From Euperipatoides rowelli (Eukaryota; Onychophora; Udeonychophora; Euonychophora; Peripatopsidae), in assembly GCA_003024985.2 (NCBI GenBank), contig PXIH01S0001035.1: a stretch of 13,511 nucleotides of DNA; one strand, given 5' to 3'. The notes below the pieces were generated by a model. That model did no database searches. It was not told where the DNA came from and saw only the letters and a program-made list of their open reading frames with translations. The position numbers were made by a program, and so were the translations under genes. Shown here one piece after another: positions 1-6,874 of this stretch. Each line of letters begins with the position of its first letter. Position 1 is the first letter of the stretch.

Positions 1-118
1 AGAGATAGAGATAGAGATAGAGATAGAGATAGAGATAGAGATAGAGATAGAGATAGAGATATAGAGATAGATATAGAGATAGAGATAGAGATATTGAGAT
101 AGAGATATAGAGATATAT
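1..118. repeat. AGAGAT hexanucleotide microsatellite
   Basis: The window opens inside a perfect run of the hexamer AGAGAT that stays regular to about base 60. It then decays through ATAGAGATAG and AGATATATAC variants and fades out by about 118, with scattered GATAGTATAGATAC relics to about 180. The perfect part touches the window edge, so the full array is probably longer than seen here. The decay towards its right side is typical of slippage-generated simple repeats. No coding or regulatory role is evident. Confidence 0.95.
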
Positions 119-180
119 ACAAAGAGTTATTATAGAGTTAGAGATAGTATAGATACATATACAAATATACAGTAGATATA

Positions 181-1108
181 TAGTGTATAGTCATCATTTT
201 TAGCTGTCTAAAGTATTAGCATCAATAAAATTCTAATATAAAGTCAGGAAGTTATAATATTAAACATTTCTTAACTGCAGTATTATAGGCTTTCTAAATA
301 TGATTTGTCTCATTGGAAGACTACTTGATATTCCTGATAAAAACTTATAATTACTTGAAAAAATGTTTCTTCTTATTAGAATCATTTTATTTTTATACAC
401 ATGTGGTACTAACGAATAATTGAAGTCAAGATTTCTATAATAATTAATCAATTGACTAATTTAAAAACAAAACTTTAAGAAAAAAAGTTTTTTCGTAAAT
501 ATATATTTCCTCGTATAATTAGGCCAAACGGATTTTTATATATTTTTTAATTATTGAGTCTCACTTTAGACTCTGATTGTGTCAAAGTGTTTGAGCATGT
601 TATGTTCGTATTTGTATTTAAAATATTTTGTGAGGTATTATTATGTTGATCAGGTCAACTGAAATGAAGTTGACAAAAGAAAAATTAATTTTAGTTATAA
701 TTAAAGTTAACCTGAATAGTTTTTCATAAAAGGAATGTTCCGTTCAATATTTATTCAATTCTGGATTTGTTTTGTCATTGCTATAGAAAATAGTTGTAAA
801 AATAATGTTTTAGTAATGTGGACAATGTTGTTTTTGTGTGGGATTTTATGAAAAAAATTCTAATTAAAGAGAAAAGTTAACAGTGTAAAGATAAATATAA
901 AATCATTGTTTGATAGATGAGGGGAGGTTGGGGTAGTTTATTAAAAATGTAGTATCATTTATTTAGTGGATCTTTTTTTTTTTTTTTTAATTCCAAATTC
1001 TCAGACTTTTTAACAATTTACAAATTAATATCCAGTCATTACTATTTATTTATTCAATAGGCCTCAGAATAGCCATAGTGTATTGTGCACAAAGGTGGTA
1101 TAAATATT
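181..1108. other. AT-rich stretch with no supported gene
   Basis: This stretch is AT-rich with many stops in all frames. It holds a T16 run at about 973-988, a slightly G-rich patch at about 917-935 and a few short imperfect hairpins around 557-590. The 63-codon open frame on the minus strand at 260-451 has no recognisable domain and is within chance expectation for this base composition. I see no exon with both splice signals, no RNA gene and no transposon ends. Confidence 0.6.
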
Positions 1109-1325
1109 CTAATTAAGACTACAAATATGGTATTGAAGATCTTCTTCTCTTATGTCAGTGTTCTTGGGTAGTAGAAGTTGGTACGCGAATCTCACATTTA
1201 GATATACTTTATTACCGCAGAATAACAATATTCCATAAATGATATAAGGCATACACAAGTAAAATATAAGAACTGAGACATCTGTCTCTGGATTTAAACC
1301 CATCCTCAAGAGCAGACAATAATTT
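1109..1325 (-). CDS. Candidate 3' terminal exon or gene fragment, one membrane segment, unknown product
   Basis: On the minus strand a T-rich tract ending in CATTTCATTTTAG at 1326-1338 gives a plausible splice acceptor. It is followed by an open frame of 71 complete codons that ends in TAG at 1109-1111. The frame is also open upstream to an ATG at 1382-1384 (91 codons), but that stretch looks like intron, so I prefer the acceptor as the left border. The residues begin NYCLLLRMGLNPETDVS. A hydrophobic stretch, VLIFYLCMPYIIYGILLFC, looks like one membrane helix, and a polar tail (LPKNTDIREED) follows. I do not recognise the family. A diverged plus-strand copy of the same exon and its upstream intron lies at 1420-1660, so the segment was duplicated in inverted orientation. 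Because its upstream intron runs straight into that reversed copy, this may be an orphan exon rather than part of a working gene. Confidence 0.35.
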
Positions 1326-1660
1326 CTAAAATGAAATGAAAAACATATACCCAAAATAATACATAAAATATTTACAGAAATCATTATTTACAAAATAATG
1401 TAATAAAAACGTGAAAAGATTTATTATATTATTTTGTAAACGATTATTTCTATAAAATATCTTTTAGATATTATTTTGACTATATTTTCTTGTCATTTTA
1501 GAAATCGTTGTATGTCCTTGATGATGGGTTTAAATCCTGAGCAAGATGTCTCGGCTCTTAGAATTTTATTTGTTTATGCCTTACATCATTATGGAATATT
1601 GTTATGCTGCAGTAATAAAGTGTATATAAATATGAGATAATTGTACTGACTTCGTCAATA
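1175..1660. repeat. Large imperfect inverted repeat, two arms of about 230 bp
   Basis: The left arm (about 1175-1407) and right arm (about 1420-1660) are reverse complements of each other around a loop of about 12 bases at 1408-1419. The innermost 21 bases (1387-1407 against 1420-1440) match at 20 positions. Similarity weakens through the intron-like part and rises again over the exon-like part, where GATGGGTTTAAATCC, GATGTCTC, GGAATATTGTTAT and AATAAAGT are shared. By eye about four fifths of the exon part is identical. Transcribed in either direction, it would fold into a long hairpin with mismatches. Confidence 0.85.
1502..1640 (+). pseudogene. Decayed inverted copy of the exon-like segment at 1109-1325
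   Basis: After a T-rich acceptor ending in TGTCATTTTAG (1491-1501), the frame beginning at 1503 reads 45 codons to TAA at 1638-1640. The shared residues with the minus-strand copy are MGLNPE, DVS, YGILL and NKVY, in the same order. Here the frame stops at NMR, where the other copy continues for about 28 more codons. Between them, one extra base near 1561 and one missing base near 1589 (relative to the other copy) put about ten codons in another frame before the original frame returns. The early stop and shifted middle favour a pseudogene fragment. The splice phase matches the minus-strand copy (first base is the third base of a codon). Confidence 0.5.
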
Positions 1661-2920
1661 CGGCATATTATATACCCGGATGTAATAGCAAGACTGCATA
1701 TAAGTTTCTACATATATATATATTGTAAATAGTTTGTAAATACTCATTTCTTTTCTGTTTTGACCTCCTATGTTTCTCTGATGAAAATTAGACCTTTTTT
1801 TTTCTCACCCTGTTTTTGCTGATGAGATGGTTTTAAATGAATTCTAATATTTTACATATTGTGGATTCTTGTTTTAATCCTGTGCCATTAATATGTACCC
1901 ACATGAGTTCAGAGTTTTTAATCATTATAGTTCTTTGGTCAACCCTATCTCTTCAACTATTTTATTAGGTGGCTTTGTTTTTATGATCCTCTTTATTGCA
2001 TTGGATTACATTGTTGTATTTTTGCTGATGTTTACTCAGAGGACTTGGGCAGATTACGAATTACATGCACAAAGGCGATGGTGTCATTACATCCACCTAA
2101 TATCATCTATTTACATAAATAGCAAACAACTACCTCATTACTCCAAACTCTTTATTTCATCTTTCCACTTTCATTTCTTATAATGTTCCTTGCTTGTCTT
2201 TGGCCACAGCATTACACAATACACATGGTTGAGTTTGTTAAACGTTATGGTAATGAATCAGTGTTTAAAATACTGCAAACGTCAAGTTTCCATTCCTAAA
2301 TTTATGTGCCTATAAAGTTTATCTCCAATGGACTATCTATGTTTGAGATCAAATCAAGTGATTGGAACTGTAGTTTTTCCTTTTTTTGTGTGTTTCTTTC
2401 AAATTTCAATGTATTTAATCTCAACAATCAACACTCTATAATAATAATAGTATAGTAAATAAAAATTTATAGTATTAGAACATAGATTATGTACCCAATA
2501 TGTACCTATGATTTTTACTACAGCTGTCTGGTTAATTTTGTGATGGCTAAATCAGATTATCAAGTATTTGAATAAATCGGTGGAATTTAATTCAATACGT
2601 TATAATGCTATCCCAGTCTGTTAACATTGAGATGTTCTATATGTATATGACTTTATTGAATCCCAGACAAAAATTGAGCAGTGTAGAAAGCCTAATGAAC
2701 AAATTTCTCATTTCTTAAGACCACTTAGCCAAGCCAATGTATTTTTTTCCCCTTAGGGTAAGCAGGCTAATATTCAAATTATTAATAGTAGCTTTGTGGA
2801 ATAATACCATGTTCAATAAAATCATTAAAAAAGGTATAATTCTTTAATTATAATTTGATTTATTCCACATTACCCCATATGGGATAATATGGAAACACTT
2901 GATTTATTAGAAACTTTGTA
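1661..2920. other. AT-rich stretch with no supported gene
   Basis: The plus-strand open frame at 1893-2183 (96 codons, with a hydrophobic run around VFMILFIALDYIVVFLLMF) is the longest frame here. It has no recognisable family, no convincing acceptor, and a length that the T-rich composition can produce by chance. A near-palindrome around ATTACCCCATATGGGATAAT lies at 2868-2887, and an AATAAA occurs near 2815 without an associated exon. Nothing else stands out. Confidence 0.55.
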
Positions 2921-3015
2921 ATGGACAATTCAAGAGCAATTACAATATTCTTCCCAAGATTTACACTAGAGGGCATTCATAGTCAAACTCAGGAAATATG
3001 TAAATCAGATTCTAG

Positions 3016-3512
3016 CAGTGATGTCCAACACAGTCGCCACTCGCCACATGTGCGGAGTGGGTTATATGCATGTGGCGAATGTGGCATTGCCACTGAAATA
3101 TGAAATTTGAATTTAATTCCTAAAGGCTACGACGTTGTAAAAAGAATGTTTTTTTTTTATTTAAAAACAAACAAAATTTTAATTATAGTAGGCATTTTTT
3201 GAGTTGCGTTTTCTCATTTACATGATTTTAAATTTAGTTTCATGTATGGTTTGTTGCAATAAGCAACTAACGTGCAATTTTTAATATTACATATTATTAT
3301 TTTGAATTTATATTAAAAATGTTTCACTGTAAAAAATGGATAAATATTTAAAACGACATTCCGATACCGATAATCCAGATAGGCAACAAGAAGCAACTGG
3401 TATATAAAAAATTATTATAAAACATGTTTTTATTAATTTCTTTTAATGTGGCGAATGAAATTTGCTAAAATGACGATTGTGGCTACAATCAAATTTCTGT
3501 TGGACACCGCTG
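3016..3512 (+). mobile_element. Non-autonomous hAT element (MER5/Charlie-like), about 497 bp
   Basis: The left end CAGTGATGTCCAAC (3016-3029) and the reverse complement of the right end, CAGCGGTGTCCAAC (3499-3512), match at 12 of 14 positions. CAGnGGTGTCCAA-type ends are characteristic of hAT transposons, and the general layout recalls vertebrate MER5-type deletion derivatives. Subterminal GTGGCGAATG-like copies occur at 3072-3081 and 3449-3458, next to CGCCACATG/CATGTGGCG inverted pairs around 3044-3078. A degraded 8-bp target duplication is possible (TTCTA is shared at 3010-3014 and 3513-3517) but is not clean. Inside lies a short transposase-like start at 3336. The element is too short to encode a transposase and must have been moved by one made elsewhere. 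The open frame at 2921-3103 straddles its left end and is not a gene. Confidence 0.72.
3336..3407 (+). pseudogene. Remnant N-terminus of a hAT transposase
   Basis: Within the hAT-ended element, ATG at 3336 begins a 23-codon frame, MDKYLKRHSDTDNPDRQQEA followed by TGI, ending in TAA at 3405-3407. A short basic opening of the MDK(F/Y/W)LKR type followed by a low-complexity polar region is common at the start of hAT transposases and of the domesticated ZBED/FAM200-type genes derived from them. That resemblance is from general knowledge, not a search. No BED zinc finger, RNase H-like catalytic domain or dimerisation region follows: after 3407 the DNA passes into the right subterminal region. This fits an internally deleted element that kept its 5' end and start codon. 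A chance match is possible because the stretch is so short. Confidence 0.45.
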
Positions 3513-4260
3513 TTCTATGGCACCCAGGTACATCAGTCCCATTATAAACTTGATTTATTTTCTTAGATCTTTTCTAGCTAAGGTACAGTAGATTCTAATT
3601 TTGGATATCCCATGTGCAGTATTTTATTTTAATCTAATTTATGGATACCGGTATATACTTTTGGTAAAAATTAAGATAATATGACATAAGTATTGTAACT
3701 TTTTTTTTTTTTTTAAAGAATTAAAAAAAAAAAATTGAATTTCATTTCTAACAGTTTTTTTTTTTTCCATCATGCAAGTTTTTATGAAAGTTATACTTTT
3801 TGTTTCTTTTCAAGAATAAAATAAATAATGATTTTATCTTCATGTGTCTTTTCAAACATATAGATTTATTTTACATATATTATTTATTCATGCATTCATA
3901 AACAGATTTATTGATATATATTTTTTATTATTATTATAAAAATTCGTGTTTCCCATAGAAATAAAATTCACAAATAAAATAAATGAAAAAAAAAAATTTA
4001 GTGTTAAGCTGAATTTTTATCAATTCTCTTCCAACTTTTTTTTACCTATTTAGTTTAATTTCAATTATTCCCTTTCCTATCTATTGTAAAATAATATCCC
4101 ATGTGTTCACCCATCTGTTGACAAATAGATTTCAGTTTAACACATTTACCTTTTAATTTATGTTTGATCTTTGTTACTACCATAAAATGAGTATTTGAAT
4201 CCAGGTTAAACCAAATCGAATTATCAGTTTTAATTTAATCATATTTTCTGCCCTTCTTTG
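3513..4260. other. AT-rich spacer with T and A homopolymers, no gene seen
   Basis: Repeated homopolymer runs occur at about 3700-3734, 3756-3766 and 3988-3997, with A/T-only stretches between. There are no exon-like frames, no transposon ends and no RNA gene signatures. AATAAA-type hexamers are frequent but expected at this composition. Confidence 0.6.
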
Positions 4261-4680
4261 TATATATATATATATTTCTTCTTTTTTTTTTCTCTCTTTA
4301 TTTTTTTCTCTTTCATTTTCTTTAAGTAATTCTTTCTGCTTAGTTTTATTATATATTGTTTTTTACTTCAATTTTTTTTCTTTAATGCATTTCTCTGTTT
4401 TCTAGCTATGACTTTTTCCAACTACTTATCATTTGCTCATTTTCCTTTTATGTTATTTATATTTTCCTTTTATCATTTTTCAACTTTTTTAACATTTAAT
4501 ACCTTTTATTTTTCGTTTCTTTTGCCTTGTTTTTATTCTATGTTTTTTATATCTAACCTTGTTCTTTATTTTATTTATTTTTTACTATCATTTATTTATT
4601 TTTATTTATACCCCCCTCACTTATATTTTATTAGTTATTTTTTTCTATTTCATTTTGTGTTGTTTTATTTATCATAGTAG
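4261..4680 (+). repeat. Pyrimidine-biased low-complexity tract
   Basis: A (TA)n run at 4261-4275 leads into about 400 bases dominated by T and C on the plus strand (TTTCTTC, TTTTCTCTCTTT, CATTTTCCTTTTATG and similar), with few purines until about 4680. The bias creates an 89-codon open frame at 4408-4677 made almost only of F, L, S, Y and I. That is what T-rich DNA yields and I do not treat it as a gene. The tract may be a degenerate TTTCT/TTTTA simple repeat. Confidence 0.7.
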
Positions 4681-5223
4681 TAGGGCAAAAAATGGTGCTT
4701 CTGCTTCACTGACCAATCAGAATTGAGCATCCACAATGCAATGCAACAACAATTTAGCTTCCATTTTTAATATTTTTATTCTTATTTTTATTGATTCTAT
4801 ATTGATTGTTTTTATATTCAAAATCATATTTTTTTATGATTTATTAATTTTATTTATAGAATTTGGTATACATACATCTTTGATAAAATATTTACATTTG
4901 TATGCATTTAATAAATTATTTATCTTTGCATTAGAAGATTCCCCTTCTCATCATAACAATAAAGTCTAACAAATGATTTCATTTTAATTGTTTTAACCAT
5001 CGTGAATGTGCACCATTTTCTGATTCTGCAGCGAATAAAAGCAGTTCTGCTGCAGACGATACATAATCCATCATTTTATTTAATCAATTTGTAGTTAGTA
5101 ATTAACGTTATATGATGATAACATCTAATGTTTGAGAAGTGACATCTTCCTTTATTTCAACCCTTCAGAATGCAATAAGAGAGGATATTTTATATTAGAT
5201 ATCAATAACAAGATATTTGATAC
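4681..5223. other. Spacer with small hairpins, no gene seen
   Basis: AAAATGGTGC at 4690-4699 recurs inverted as GCACCATTTT at 5010-5019, and a CCAAT-type ACCAATCAG lies at 4712-4720. CTGCAGC (5026-5032) pairs with GCTGCAG (5049-5055), with an alternative inner stem GCAG-TT-CTGC at 5041-5050. The open frame at 4736-4969 is I/F/L-rich and fits chance. The ends may belong to an unrecognised short transposon, but the inverted pieces are not collinear. Confidence 0.5.
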
Positions 5224-5773
5224 TTAGGCCCCATTAGCATGGTTGAACCACGTCTTAACCACGGTTAAGGATTTTGTGTTGGGTGTTAATGTTATTGACG
5301 GCTCAGCCAGGTTTGGCCATGCGAACACATTCACGACTCAACCGTGGATAAATTTGTAAATAACAGGAACCGGAAATAATAATAAAAAAACGATCATTCC
5401 CCTCATCCATAGAGCTTATTAATATGGTGCCTTTAACAAAACAATCTATCAAAGATAATTTTAATTTTATCTATTTGGAGATATTATATTTTGCAAAATC
5501 AATACCATTTAACCTTCGAGCGTGCACGCCAAAATTTTTAACATGAGTAGATTGTCGTAATTTTTACGTCTCGGAGAATCCTATGTATTAAAATGCAATA
5601 ACTACAAGAACTTTTAAATATGACTTACAATGAAATTATTTCTTACATCTGTTCTATATTTTGTTAAAGTTTTTACTTTTTTTTATTCAGTTTAGATTTT
5701 TTAATACTAATTTAAAATTATATCATAAATTCCTACAATTAAAACAAATCTACAAATGCTAATATGTGAAAGA

Positions 5774-6057
5774 AAATTTGAAAAATTAGTAATTTTTAAA
5801 TCCATTTTATGGATTTTATCTTTGTCATTTTCTTTAGTAACAAATAAAGTTTGCTTGAAAAAAAAATTGCCGTCATGTAAATAACAAAATTATATAATGT
5901 TAATATCATTACATAATTTTGTGATATAGGCTATGTTTGCTTTCTACAATATTTGCGGCACATTTTTTTTTTTTTTTTCAAGCAAACTTTATTTGCTACT
6001 AAAGAAAATTTACAAAGATAAAAGCTATAAATGGGATGAAAAATTGCTAATTTTACA
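5774..6057. repeat. Imperfect snap-back inverted repeat, arms over 110 bp
   Basis: The arms 5774-5899 and 5907-6057 are reverse complements with gaps. The best core is 5827-5858 against 5978-6009, 31 of 32 bases matching, including AAGTTTGCTTGA against TCAAGCAAACTT. The centre is a stem around ATAATG-TTAATAT-CATTA at 5894-5911. The right arm carries about 20 extra bases (GCTATGTTTGCTTTCTAC region) and a longer T run. This is a foldback-type structure common in MITEs. Confidence 0.85.
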
Positions 6058-6061
6058 AATT

Positions 6062-6149
6062 ATGAATAATTCAGACTAGATATATAGGTAGACTATAAGT
6101 AGTCTAATAGTCTACCTGTATATTGTAATTAATAATCTGAATTATTCAT
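6062..6149. repeat. 88-base interrupted hairpin
   Basis: ATGAATAATTCAGA at 6062-6075 pairs with TCTGAATTATTCAT at 6136-6149 without mismatch. Further in, AGGTAGACTA (6086-6095) pairs with TAGTCTACCT (6108-6117), around an ATAAGTAGTCTAA-like loop that can itself re-pair. It sits directly beside the larger inverted repeat and probably belongs to the same element. Confidence 0.85.
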
Positions 6150-6720
6150 TTTTCTACATTCTAAATAAAGTATTTCTGTTTGTGAGTGTCATTTGCAGTA
6201 AATAAATTATATTGATTGCATTTCATAGAAGCTCACATTCTTTTCTTTTCCATTATACAATAATACGGGGAAAAAAATCGTAAAAGGTTAAAAGCTACTT
6301 TCCGACATTTTGAAAGCAAAAAAAAATATGTAATATTGCAGGCATAATAACAAAACACTAACATGGCTCAACCAGGGGTGAGACAGGATCAGGTTCACAT
6401 GGACATTGATTAAGACTCAACCACAGATCAACCAGTAACAAGGATGGCTCAACCATGGTTGATCCACGGATGAAAATGTCCGTATGAATGATACTATCTG
6501 CGGCTTAACCATGGTTGAGCCACGTATAAAGTATCCTTGTGAATAGACTTAGATATCAACATATTATTCTTTAAATATTTAACTATCCTTAAGATTATCA
6601 TTTGGGTAATGATAACTACAATTAATAATTATTTGACCTTTATTTAATTGAATTTACGTTTATATATCTATTGGTTACTAGTCAAAATATACCAGTAAAT
6701 TCTAATCTTTTGTCTTTCAG

Positions 6721-6874
6721 TCACTGTTGGGTCACTTCTACAGAGTTACAGATATTACACTTAACTAGACCATTGAAAAATAGAGATATTAAATTTGGTT
6801 TCAAGCCAAAGTTTTTCAAGCAGATTCGCTTTAAGAAATTGATTGTCAGTTATCCAGAATTTGGATATGATTAA
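6721..6874 (+). CDS. Candidate 3' terminal coding exon, basic C-terminus, unknown product
   Basis: A good polypyrimidine tract and acceptor (AATCTTTTGTCTTTCAG, AG at 6719-6720) is followed by an open frame of 50 full codons ending in TAA at 6872-6874. The first base (6721) would complete a codon begun in the previous exon. Residues start HCWVTSTELQILHLTRPLKN and end KKLIVSYPEFGYD. The middle, RDIKFGFKPKFFKQIRFKK, is strongly basic and aromatic, and no membrane segment is visible. The residue mix is more protein-like than the F/I/L/S-rich chance frames elsewhere in the window. I do not recognise the family, and no partner exon upstream could be identified. No AATAAA occurs within about 1.5 kb downstream; the first I see is near 8490, so any polyadenylation signal nearby would be a variant. 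The frame length alone is compatible with chance. Confidence 0.4.

Larger units (their letters stand above)
5513..6287. mobile_element. Possible nested TTAA-flanked (piggyBac-type) non-autonomous insertion
   Basis: The segment is preceded by TTAA (5509-5512) and followed by TTAA (6288-6291). Read inward, the ends are TTAACCTTCGAGCGTGCACG and TTAACCTTTTACGATTTTTT, so the first eight bases agree but the rest diverges. TTAA target sites with CC(C/T)T-type ends are typical of piggyBac-related elements. GCGTGCACGC at 5520-5529 is a perfect 10-base palindrome, unusually GC-rich for this locus. The segment has no transposase frame and holds long inverted repeats. The nesting is inferred from layout: palindrome-rich outer DNA lies on both sides and none inside. 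TTAA is frequent in such AT-rich DNA, so the borders may be coincidental. Confidence 0.32.
5227..6548. mobile_element. Composite DNA-transposon remnant, outer element (possibly PIF/Harbinger-like)
   Basis: Left end TTA|GGCCCCATTAGCATGG (flank at 5224-5226) and right end CCTTGTGAATAGAC|TTA (flank at 6549-6551) are imperfect inverted ends; ATT, CA and GG align in register. TTA flanks fit the TWA target duplications of PIF/Harbinger elements, but the superfamily is only a suggestion. Both ends are packed with related short palindromes: GGTTGAACCACG and AACCACGGTT on the left, and GGCTCAACCATGGTTGA, AACCATGGTTGAGCCACG and CTCAACCAC on the right. They are far more GC-rich than the surroundings and are absent from the rest of the window. 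No transposase frame is present. An inner TTAA-bounded segment seems to interrupt it, leaving about 285 bp on the left and 257 bp on the right. Confidence 0.5.

Noticed and set aside
1893-2183. 96-codon plus-strand open frame with a hydrophobic run
   Set aside because: No family resemblance and no clear splice or start context. About one frame of this length is expected by chance in 13.5 kb of DNA with this composition, and the hydrophobicity follows from T-rich codons.
2868-2887. CCATATGG as a CArG (SRF) box
   Set aside because: It has only four A/T bases between CC and GG instead of six; it is better read as part of a near-palindrome.
4408-4677. 89-codon frame rich in F, L, S, Y
   Set aside because: It is a direct translation of the pyrimidine tract; the low complexity explains both the openness and the membrane-like look.
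4736-4969. 77-codon I/F/L-rich frame
   Set aside because: AT-rich chance frame with no domain, splice signal or conserved-looking motif.
4690-5019. Inverted AAAATGGTGC/GCACCATTTT as transposon ends
   Set aside because: Only 10 bases match, the flanking similarity is not collinear, and no target duplication is visible.
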